Below are positions 29,364-35,551 of a DNA stretch of 35,551 nt, one piece after another. Below the pieces are notes generated by a model. It saw only the letters and a program-made list of their open reading frames with translations, was not told the origin of the DNA and ran no database searches. Both the position numbers and the translations under genes were made by a program. This stretch comes from an uncultured Clostridia bacterium (lineage in GTDB: Bacteria > Bacillota > Clostridia > TANB77 > CAG-508), in NCBI GenBank assembly GCA_944386315.1, contig CALXAS010000001.1, positions 1-35,551 on the forward strand. Reading direction: 5' to 3'. Position 1 is the first letter of the stretch. Each line of letters starts with the position of its first letter.

Positions 29364-30226
29364 CTATTCTTCCTTACTTGCCAAAGATAAAATCGTCTGC
29401 ATACGATGATTCACTCCTGACTTTCCTATTGGTTCTTTTAACATTTTTCCTAATTCTATTAAACTTGCATGAGGATTTTCTAAACGAAGTTTTCCTATTT
29501 CTTTTAAATTTTCTGGCAAGTTCTCCCATTTTCCAGTTTTTTGCAGAGTTTGTATTGCCTGTAATTGCTTTACAGCAGCCTCTACTGTTTTGTTTAAGTT
29601 TGCTGTCTCGCAGTTAACCGTTCTATTTACTTGGTTTTTCATATCACGTAGTACTCTTATTTCTTCAAATTTTAATACAGCCTGTGTTGCTCCTACAAAT
29701 GCTAAAAATTTTGAAATTTCTTCTCCTTCTTTTAGATACAACGCATATCCTTTTTTTCTTTCTAACCATTTAAAAGAAATAGAAACACTCTGCATCAATT
29801 GTTGTATCTGTTTTGCTGTTTCTTCTTTTGAAAATAGCAGTTCTAAATGATACTTTTTCTCTGGATTATTCATACTACCGCTTCCTAAAAAAATCCCCCT
29901 TAGGAATGCTTTTATTAAATTTTCTGCTAAGTCTTTTTGTTGATAAGAAATACTTTCTTCTCCATATTCTATTTCTGGCAAATCGATTTTTTTACATTCT
30001 ATCCAATATACTTTCCCTGTTAAGCCTATTTGATAATCTAATTGATTCACATTAGAAAGTAATTTGCTAAATCGATTAATATTATATTCGTTTTCTGTTG
30101 TGTACTTTATCTTTGTTTTATAACAAATAGTATTGTTACTAATCAAATAGCCTATTTTACTTCTTCTTTATGAGATAAATTGTTTTTTTTACTTAGTTCT
30201 TCTTTTAACTCGGATGAAAAGGACAT
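29364..30226 (-). CDS. whiA: WhiA (DNA-binding, sporulation regulator homologue), broken near its start
   Basis: The conserved start MSFSSELKEELSKKNNLSH, then KEEVK, is encoded from ATG 30226 (after AGGGAGG) and runs into TAG at 30154-30152. The rest continues in another frame from ATA 30155: IGYLISNNTICYKTKIKY onward to SKEE*. Re-reading one A (GTA AAA -> ATA GGC) joins them into about 287 residues, as expected for WhiA. Either one A is missing from an A5 run or a -1 slip occurs on AAAA. The body keeps the LAGLIDADG-like part (AFLRGIFLGSGSMNNPEKKYHLE) and the C-terminal helix-turn-helix (LRLENPHASLIELGKML, GVNHRMQTI). If not shifted, the TTG at 30146 would be the only initiator, without a ribosome binding site. 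Confidence 0.88.
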
Positions 30227-30241
30227 ATTCTCCCTCCCTTG

Positions 30242-31081
30242 TTACTTTTTTTGTGCTACTATCACTCTATCTATTCCTGCTAAATCTTTTTTTGTATAAT
30301 ATCTTTGAAATGCATCATTTTTTTCTAGTAAACTTGCTATTTTTTCCTTTTGGTCATATCCCATTTCTAAACATAAATATCCTTTATCTTTCAAAAACTT
30401 TGGACTTTCTCTGATGATTTTTTGATAAAAATCTAATCCTTCTATCCCACCATTCAATGCAATATGGGGTTCTTTTTGTACTTCTTCTGGCAAAAATGGT
30501 ATTTCCTTTGATGGAATATACGGAGGATTACTAACAATTACATCCAATTCGTTTGGGATATTTTCAAATAAGTTAGATTGCAAAATTTGTATATTATCTA
30601 CATGATTTTTTTGCCCATTCTTTTCTGCAATGGAAAGTGCCTCCTTACTAACATCACTTAGATACACTCTACTATTCACAAAATATTTAGCAAGCGAAAT
30701 ACCAATACACCCACTTCCCGTACATAAATCTAGAATCGTAAGCTTACTTTCTTTAGGATATAGTGACATCACTTCTTCTACTAAAATTTCTGTATCTGGC
30801 TGTGGTATTAAAACATTCTCATCTACATAAAAAGGATATCCCATAAATTCTTGCTCTTTTGTAATATATTGAATAGGCACTCCTTTTTGCATTTGAGCTA
30901 AATACTGCTTCATTTTTTCTATCTCTTGCTCTGTTACATTTTCTTCTTCATGTACGATACAATCATTTTCATTTCTTTGCAAAACAAAGCTTAGCAGTCT
31001 TTTGGCTTGCAAATGGGCATCTTCCTTTCCCATTTCTTTTAATTTTTCTCTTGTGGTTAATAAAGCTTGCTTTATAGTCAC
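30242..31081 (-). CDS. prmC: Peptide chain release factor N5-glutamine methyltransferase
   Basis: 279-residue SAM-dependent enzyme that methylates the GGQ glutamine of release factors RF1 and RF2. The N-terminal helical domain (1-80) precedes a Rossmann domain with LDLCTGSGCIGISLA (117-131), YLSDVSKEAL and the catalytic NPPYIPS (185-191). It ends YTKKDLAGIDRVIVAQ. It is usually next to prfA, which is not in this window; here it is followed by whiA. It has its own promoter at 31111-31139. Confidence 0.97.
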   Translation of the reverse strand: MTIKQALLTTREKLKEMGKEDAHLQAKRLLSFVLQRNENDCIVHEEENVTEQEIEKMKQYLAQMQKGVPIQYITKEQEFMGYPFYVDENVLIPQPDTEILVEEVMSLYPKESKLTILDLCTGSGCIGISLAKYFVNSRVYLSDVSKEALSIAEKNGQKNHVDNIQILQSNLFENIPNELDVIVSNPPYIPSKEIPFLPEEVQKEPHIALNGGIEGLDFYQKIIRESPKFLKDKGYLCLEMGYDQKEKIASLLEKNDAFQRYYTKKDLAGIDRVIVAQKK

Positions 31082-31110
31082 TTTTTAGCCTCTCTTTCTA
31101 TTTTGCCTAT

Positions 31111-31139
31111 ATTTTACTACACTCCATAACAAATAGCAA
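31111..31139 (-). promoter_or_regulatory. Promoter of prmC
   Basis: TTGCTA (31139-31134), 17-nt spacer, TAAAAT (31116-31111). It differs from the rsmE promoter at only three of 29 positions. Confidence 0.65.
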
Positions 31140-31147
31140 GAAAAAAA

Positions 31148-31181
31148 GTTTGCTAATCCTTTTTACTTAAGATTAGCAAAC
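31148..31181 (-). terminator. Terminator of the 6S RNA transcript
   Basis: GTTTGCTAATC and GATTAGCAAAC form a perfect 11-bp stem around a 12-nt loop, followed by seven T on the minus strand. Confidence 0.88.
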
Positions 31182-31215
31182 TCATTTTTTGTTTTGCATC
31201 GGCTACCTCTTTTTG

Positions 31216-31425
31216 AAAAATTACCCCCACATTAGCCGTAAGATGAAGAAATTTTTAATACCTGTTTTCACAGGTGGGTGTCTTGTTGAAAGCTCCTGGG
31301 TTTCTTACTCTTAGTAAGCTTACACGCCACTTTCAAAGGCGGACTCCCTTTTAAAATTTGTTGGTAATAAAATTCCAGTCTACACGTACTACGCAGGGAA
31401 GTTTTTTGTTTATTCTCTTTAAGTT
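31216..31425 (-). ncRNA. ssrS: Probable 6S RNA
   Basis: The 560-nt stretch 31082-31641 has no coding frame of note but holds a structured, relatively G+C-rich transcript between a promoter (31432-31460) and a strong terminator (31148-31181). A closing stem can form between AAAAACTTCCCT (near 31406-31395) and GGGGGTAATTTTT (31228-31216). Inside are GACACCCACCTGTGAAAACA and CTTACGGCTAATGTGGGG, resembling the central and 3' parts of Firmicute 6S RNAs. 6S RNA imitates an open promoter and sequesters sigma-A polymerase. Precise ends are uncertain: the promoter predicts a start near 31425, and processing could trim it. RNase P, tmRNA and SRP RNA signatures are absent. Confidence 0.7.
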
Positions 31426-31431
31426 ATTTAT

Positions 31432-31460
31432 ATATTAGCACATATTGTTTTTATTTGCAA
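31432..31460 (-). promoter_or_regulatory. Promoter of the 6S RNA
   Basis: TTGCAA (31460-31455), 17-nt spacer ending in TGTGC, TAATAT (31437-31432), extended -10. Confidence 0.65.
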
Positions 31461-31555
31461 TTCTTTTTTCTTTGAAATTTTTTCTTTTCCTTTATCCTAA
31501 CTCTCGTTTTCTCTTTTTTTCTTCGTTTTCCTAACTTTATCTCTTTTTTTAGTAT

Positions 31556-31584
31556 TTGTAGTTTTTTATTTTTTATGCTATAAT
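31556..31584 (+). promoter_or_regulatory. Orphan plus-strand promoter facing truB
   Basis: TTGTAG (31556-31561), 17-nt spacer ending in ATGC, TATAAT (31579-31584): a perfect extended -10 box. Transcription would start near 31591, and no plus-strand gene follows. Confidence 0.6.
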
Positions 31585-31610
31585 GAATTAAATATTTTGA
31601 GTAATCTTCA

Positions 31611-31640
31611 TCTAGTAGCCAATACTACTAGACATTTTAT
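31611..31640 (+). terminator. Hairpin downstream of the orphan promoter
   Basis: TCTAGTAG and CTACTAGA form a perfect 8-bp stem with a 6-nt loop, followed by CATTTTATTTT on the plus strand. It lies about 20 nt after the predicted start and ends just before the truB stop codon. Confidence 0.5.
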
Positions 31641-31641
31641 T

Positions 31642-32520
31642 TTATAAAATCACGTCTCTTTTTAGTTTTTTGTTTTCTACTATACCTAATCCTATATAAT
31701 TTTCCTTTTCATCCTTTATATGATATACCCCATCTGGTTGGCTAACAGATATTTTTACTCCATTCAAAAAATGATGCATTTTCTTTTCTTCTAATTGTAT
31801 GGTTGGATAATCTTTTAATACTTGCTCTACCGTTAAAATTTTTGTCTTTATCCACAAACTATCCTCTGCATGTTGTTCTAGCTCTTCTAATGAAACTGCA
31901 TTTTCTAAAGAAAAATTTCCTACCTTTGTTCTTCTTAATTCTTTCATATAGCCTATGGTATTTAATTGCTTTGCAATTTCCTCACACAAGCTTCTGATAT
32001 AAGTACCTTTGGAACAAGCTACTTGAAAGGTAATCTGTTTTTCTATTGCATCTACTTTTATTAAGTGGATATCATATATCGTAATTTCTCTAGCCGGTAT
32101 TTCTACATTTTGTCCTTTTCTTGCATATTCATATAACTTTTTTCCCTTTACTTTTATGGCTGAATACATAGGTGGTGTTTGCCAATGTGTTCCTAAAAAA
32201 GATTTTAACACTACCTCTATTTCTCCTTCAGAATAGTTATTCCAATCCACTATTTGTTGTTCTAAAATATTTCCTTCGCCGTCTAGTGTATCTGTTCTTA
32301 TTCCTAATTGCAATACTACTTCATAAGTCTTGTCATGTTCTATAAGATATTTCGATACCTTTGTAGCATTATCTAACAACAGTGGTAATACTCCTGTTGC
32401 ATTTGGATCTAATGTCCCTGTATGACCAATTTTATGCACCTGTAAAATTCTTTTTACTTTTGCTACCACATCATGAGAAGTATAGCCTTTTGGTTTATCT
32501 ACAACAATGACTCCATTCAT
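31642..32520 (-). CDS. truB: tRNA pseudouridine-55 synthase TruB
   Basis: 292-residue enzyme making pseudouridine 55 in the T-loop of tRNAs. Motif I DKPKGYTSHDVV and the catalytic GTLDPNATGVLPL (35-47, Asp38) are present, then KTYEVVLQLGIRTDTLDGEG, TPPMYSAIKVKGKKLYEYAR and CSKGTYIRSLCEEIA. The C-terminal region is short and ends in a PUA-like strand set. It closes the infB-rbfA-nrnA-truB cluster; no ribF follows, since the next element is the 6S RNA region. Confidence 0.97.
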   Translation of the reverse strand: MNGVIVVDKPKGYTSHDVVAKVKRILQVHKIGHTGTLDPNATGVLPLLLDNATKVSKYLIEHDKTYEVVLQLGIRTDTLDGEGNILEQQIVDWNNYSEGEIEVVLKSFLGTHWQTPPMYSAIKVKGKKLYEYARKGQNVEIPAREITIYDIHLIKVDAIEKQITFQVACSKGTYIRSLCEEIAKQLNTIGYMKELRRTKVGNFSLENAVSLEELEQHAEDSLWIKTKILTVEQVLKDYPTIQLEEKKMHHFLNGVKISVSQPDGVYHIKDEKENYIGLGIVENKKLKRDVIL

Positions 32521-32566
32521 TTTTCTTGTTCACCCTTTTCTCCTTAGCGGAATTAATCATTCATTG

Positions 32567-32606
32567 ATAAAAACCTGAAATAAATAGCTTTACTCTATTT
32601 CAGGTT
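32567..32606 (-). terminator. Terminator between nrnA and truB
   Basis: AACCTGAAATA and TATTTCAGGTT form an 11-bp stem with a 13-nt loop, followed by TTTAT on the minus strand. truB may therefore depend on read-through or on a promoter I did not find. Confidence 0.7.
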
Positions 32607-32613
32607 CTTTTTC

Positions 32614-33567
32614 TTATTTCAAATAGGTTTTTACTTGACTAATAATTCTATCTCTAGCTTGCTCTAATGTAACATTCATTGTGCAACCTGCTGCATGAAG
32701 ATGTCCTCCTCCGCCAAATACTAAGCAAACATCCGAAACATTTAGATAGTCATTAGAACGAAGAGATACTCTATAATTTCCTTTTTTACTTTCTCTTATG
32801 AAAATAGAAACTTCTACTCCATCTATTGCCCTTCCTTCTTCTACAATTCCCTCATGGTCATCTGCATCCGCATTGGTTTCTTCCATATCTTTCTGTGTAA
32901 GATAAGTATAGGCTATTTTTCCATCTTCTATAAATTCCATTCTATCCATCGCTCTTTTGCGAAGTTCAAAATTTGCTCTGGATTTTGTATTCATTACTCT
33001 TTTATAAATATTAGAAACATTTACTCCTTTTTTTAATAATTCAGCTGCAAATTCAAATGTTTCTGGTGTAGTACTTTGGTAGGCAAATCCGCCTGTATCT
33101 GTAATAATACCTGTTAAAATACATGTTCCTATTTCTTTATCTACTTCCACACCAAAATAGTCAAAAATATTTAATAATACTTGTGCACAAGCTGGTGCAT
33201 CAGGGTTTACATAGTTATAATCTCCAAACATCGTATTGGTTGCATGATGGTCAATCACTATTTTTACTTTTGCTGTTTCAAAATAACTAGCAAAACCATT
33301 TAATAATGGAATAGTAGCTACATCCACAGAAATTGCTAAATCATAGCTTTCCACTTGAGATTCTTTTTTTGCCACTTCTGCATATGGTAAAAAACTATAT
33401 GCCTTTGGCATTTCTGGTACAATAACGTCTGCTTCTTTGCCCATCTTTCTTAAAACACCATACATAGCTAAACTGCTACCTATGGCATCTCCATCTGGAT
33501 TTTCATGTGTTAGTATCACAATGGATTTTGCCTTTTGTATTTCTTCTAATATATTATCTAAAGTCAT
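32614..33567 (-). CDS. nrnA: Bifunctional oligoribonuclease/PAP phosphatase NrnA
   Basis: 317-residue DHH-DHHA1 phosphoesterase that degrades short RNA oligomers and, in related enzymes, pAp. Metal-binding motifs: THENPDGDAIGSSLA at 20-34, AISVDVA near 78-84, DHHATN at 106-111 and GTCILTGIITDTGGFAY. The DHHA1 RNA-binding motif is FGGGGHLHAAGC near 282-293. It lies between rbfA and truB, the common Firmicute order. A normal complete gene. Confidence 0.96.
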   Translation of the reverse strand: MTLDNILEEIQKAKSIVILTHENPDGDAIGSSLAMYGVLRKMGKEADVIVPEMPKAYSFLPYAEVAKKESQVESYDLAISVDVATIPLLNGFASYFETAKVKIVIDHHATNTMFGDYNYVNPDAPACAQVLLNIFDYFGVEVDKEIGTCILTGIITDTGGFAYQSTTPETFEFAAELLKKGVNVSNIYKRVMNTKSRANFELRKRAMDRMEFIEDGKIAYTYLTQKDMEETNADADDHEGIVEEGRAIDGVEVSIFIRESKKGNYRVSLRSNDYLNVSDVCLVFGGGGHLHAAGCTMNVTLEQARDRIISQVKTYLK

Positions 33568-33631
33568 TTTTTTCTTCCTTTCCCGCTTTAAGCTTTCTCC
33601 TAAAAAAGAGTAAAATTGGTATCATTTACTT

Positions 33632-33997
33632 TTATTTATCATCTTTACTTTCTTCTTTTAGTTCCTTAATAATGGCATCTATTTTTGCTCCATATTCCAT
33701 CGAATCATCTTTTTCAAATACTAATTCTGGTGTAATTCTTAAATTGACTCTTTTTGCAATTAAACTTCTCATAAAGCCTGCTGACTGTTTTAATGCTTCT
33801 AGTGTTTTTTCTTCGTTCTTGGAATTTAACATACTTATATATACTTTGGCATATTTTAAATCTGGTGTAATCTTTACTTTTGTTACACTAATTAAGCCTG
33901 TTGCCTCTGGATTTTTTAATTCAAAAGAAATAATTTGGCTTAATTCTTTTTTTAGTTCTTCGTCAATACGATTTAGTCTATTTTCATTTTTTGGCAT
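33632..33997 (-). CDS. rbfA: 30S ribosome-binding factor A
   Basis: 121-residue KH-fold protein needed for late 30S maturation and cold adaptation. It starts MPKNENRLNRIDEELKKEL and shows LISVTKVKITPDLKYAKVYI, then LRITPELVFEKDDSMEYG and AKIDAIIKEL at the end. A strong AAAAGGAGG lies before the ATG. It is preceded by the small basic gene and infB. Confidence 0.96.
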   Translation of the reverse strand: MPKNENRLNRIDEELKKELSQIISFELKNPEATGLISVTKVKITPDLKYAKVYISMLNSKNEEKTLEALKQSAGFMRSLIAKRVNLRITPELVFEKDDSMEYGAKIDAIIKELKEESKDDK

Positions 33998-34012
33998 TTT
34001 TTTGCCTCCTTT

Positions 34013-34192
34013 TTATCTTTCTTGTTCCTTTGCTTCTAATTTAGCAATTGTTCTTGAAAGTTGCTCTCTTCTTTCTTTTTCTTTCTTCTGAGCATCTTTT
34101 CTCTTATTAAAATTTTCAATACTTCTTTGTACATTTACATTTCTTGTCATTCTTTCTTGAAATTCTTGTTTTTGTTCTTTAAAACTTTGCAC
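34013..34192 (-). CDS. Small basic helical protein between infB and rbfA
   Basis: An open frame of about 59 codons fills the gap between infB and rbfA. From GTG at 34192 (AAAGGA about 10 nt ahead) it reads VQSFKEQKQEFQERM, then TRNVNVQRSIENFNKRKDAQ and KKEKERREQLSRTIAKLEA, ending KEQER. An internal ATG at 34150 gives 45 residues, with a weaker site. The composition is almost all K, R, E, Q and N, so it is a charged helix or coiled coil, perhaps RNA- or ribosome-associated given the location. The open frame extends upstream into the infB end, so the start is uncertain. No family is recognised; it is not the DUF503 protein often found here. Confidence 0.5.
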   Translation of the reverse strand: MQSFKEQKQEFQERMTRNVNVQRSIENFNKRKDAQKKEKERREQLSRTIAKLEAKEQER

Positions 34193-34222
34193 GTTCTTTC
34201 TATCCTTTCTATTTTGTCTAGG

Positions 34223-34248
34223 AAAAGATAAGATTTCTCTTATCTTTT
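34223..34248. other. Perfect palindrome over the infB stop codon
   Basis: AAAAGATAAGA and TCTTATCTTTT form an 11-bp stem with a 4-nt loop that includes the last codons and stop of infB. Four T's belong to the stem and no longer U-run follows, so it may be a processing or attenuation hairpin. Confidence 0.5.
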
Positions 34249-35551
34249 CACCTCTTCCATTACATATACTTCTATGATGTCTCCTTCTTTAATATCATTG
34301 TAGTTTTCTATTTGCATACCACATTCATATCCTTTTGCTACTTCTTTTACATCATCTTTGAAACGCTTTAGAGAAGCTAATTTTCCTTCATGAATTACTA
34401 CATTATCACGAATGACTCTTACTCCCGCATTTCTTTCTATTTTTCCATCTAGTACATAAGCTCCTGCAATTGTTCCTACATTAGATACTTTAAAGGTTTG
34501 TCTTACTTCTACATTTCCAATTACTTTCTCTTCAAAAATTGGATCTAACATTCCCTTCATAGCGGCTTTTACATCATCAATTGCTTGGTAAATAACAGAA
34601 TATTGTTTTATCTCTACTGCTTCTTTTTCTGCTACTTGTTTTGCAATTGGTCCTGGTCTTACATTAAATGCAATAATAATACTATTGCTTACTTTAGCAA
34701 GAGTAACATCTGATTCATTTACTGCTCCTGCTGCACTATGAATCACTCTTACTTTTACTTCTTCGTCTGATAATTTTTCTAAAGATTGTTTTAATGCTTC
34801 TGCGCTTCCTTGTACATCTGCTTTTACAATAATATTTAATTGTTTTAAGTGACCTTGTTCCATTTGGCTAAACAAATTATCTAAAGTAACTGGTGTTACT
34901 TGATTAATGGATTTCTCTCTTGCTTGACGTTTTCTTCTTTCTATTAAATGTTTTGCCATTTTTTCGTCTTTTACTTCGTAGAAAATATCTCCTGCTTCTG
35001 GAAGTTCTGTTAATCCCATAATTTCTACTGGTGTAGATGGTGTTGCACTTTTTACTTTTTGTCCTTTATCATTTTTCATGGCTCTAATTCTACCAATGGC
35101 AGAACCTACTACAATAGTATCTCCCACGTCTAAAGTTCCTCTTTGTACTAACATAGTAGCAATTGGACCTTTCGATTTATCTAATCTTGCTTCAATAACC
35201 ACACCTTTGGCTTGTTTATGTGGATTTGCCTTTAATTCTAATACATCTGCCTCTAGCAATACCATTTCTAGTAATTCATCAATATTTTGGTGATTTCTAG
35301 CAGAGATAGGTACGAAAATAGTATCTCCTCCCCACTCTTCAGGTACTAATTCATAGTTCATTAATTCCTGTTTTACTTTATCTACATTTGCTTCTGGCAA
35401 ATCAATTTTATTAACGGCTACAATAATAGGAACTCCTGCTGCTTTTGCATGGTGAATGGCTTCTACTGTTTGAGGCATAACACCATCATTAGCTGCTACT
35501 ACTAGAATAGCAATATCAGTAATTTGTGCTCCTCTAGCACGCATACTTGTA
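34240..35551 (-). CDS. infB: Translation initiation factor IF-2, C-terminal two thirds (runs off window)
   Basis: The frame is open to the right edge; the window holds 436 codons. It enters in the G domain after the G2/G3 region with TSMRARGAQITDIAI and VVAANDGVMPQTVEAIHHAK, and shows the G4 motif AVNKIDLPEAN. Domains II-IV follow: KSKGPIATMLVQRGTL, VKADVQGSAEALKQSL, and the C-terminal fMet-tRNA-binding domain (RNAGVRVIRDNVVIHEG, KGYECGMQIENYNDIKEGD). IF-2 positions initiator fMet-tRNA on the 30S subunit. It heads the infB-rbfA-nrnA-truB run. The N-terminal domain and P-loop lie outside the window. Confidence 0.97.
   Translation of the reverse strand, partial: TSMRARGAQITDIAILVVAANDGVMPQTVEAIHHAKAAGVPIIVAVNKIDLPEANVDKVKQELMNYELVPEEWGGDTIFVPISARNHQNIDELLEMVLLEADVLELKANPHKQAKGVVIEARLDKSKGPIATMLVQRGTLDVGDTIVVGSAIGRIRAMKNDKGQKVKSATPSTPVEIMGLTELPEAGDIFYEVKDEKMAKHLIERRKRQAREKSINQVTPVTLDNLFSQMEQGHLKQLNIIVKADVQGSAEALKQSLEKLSDEEVKVRVIHSAAGAVNESDVTLAKVSNSIIIAFNVRPGPIAKQVAEKEAVEIKQYSVIYQAIDDVKAAMKGMLDPIFEEKVIGNVEVRQTFKVSNVGTIAGAYVLDGKIERNAGVRVIRDNVVIHEGKLASLKRFKDDVKEVAKGYECGMQIENYNDIKEGDIIEVYVMEEVKR

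Noticed and set aside
31148..31181. A further CIRCE-like palindrome (TTGCTAATC/GATTAGCAA)
   Set aside because: Orientation of the arms and 12-nt spacer do not fit CIRCE, and seven T directly follow; it is a terminator.

Overview
The window reads as chromosomal DNA of a low-G+C Gram-positive anaerobe of the Clostridia type. Pointers are the A/T-rich codon use, the gene order hrcA-grpE-dnaK-dnaJ, CIRCE heat-shock operators, a T-box in front of pheST, an asp23-amaP-DUF2273-nusB-xseA-xseB block, formate-tetrahydrofolate ligase, a class B sortase and AAGGAGG-type ribosome binding sites. The species cannot be named from the sequence. Nearly every gene lies on the minus strand; only one small gene and one orphan promoter point the other way.

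Layout, left to right (transcription mostly runs right to left). 1-1,860: start of pheT, pheS with its Phe-specific T-box leader, and a 53-residue pilin-like peptide. 2,034-3,271: an accessory patch with two frame-broken small genes and one unrecognised, possibly PIN-like protein. 3,321-5,373: groES-groEL under one CIRCE box. 5,424-6,034: a DUF4258/YgiT toxin-antitoxin pair. 6,051-12,229: fhs, a DUF212 membrane protein, xseB/xseA, nusB and the Asp23 envelope-stress genes. 12,252-16,038: fmt, def and priA (translation start, N-terminal processing, replication restart). 16,101-16,866: a self-contained cassette of two tiny divergent genes with foreign-looking codon use. 16,922-19,567: sortase B and a probable cell-wall anchored substrate. 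19,577-23,090: gmk, rpoZ, remA, yicC, a membrane protein and rsmE. 23,202-28,184: the dnaJ-dnaK-grpE-hrcA operon, bracketed by inverted copies of a 31-nt repeat and preceded by two CIRCE-like boxes. 28,185-31,139: hemW, whiA and prmC. 31,148-31,640: a probable 6S RNA and an orphan plus-strand promoter. 31,642 to the end: truB, nrnA, rbfA, a small basic protein and the C-terminal two thirds of infB.

The most interesting signal concerns translation. priA and hemW are each split by a +1 frameshift, and in both the zero-frame codon at the break is CGG, directly before an invariant glycine (Walker A of PriA; the KPG motif of HemW). Reading both strands by eye, I found no other in-frame CGG in any recognised conserved gene of the window (roughly nine to ten thousand codons). 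CGG occurs in frame only in two orphan accessory genes, three times in total. This fits +1 recoding at a rare or poorly decoded CGG codon. The caution is that three further frame breaks (whiA and the two accessory genes) lie at short A or G runs, so assembly errors or gene decay must be excluded.
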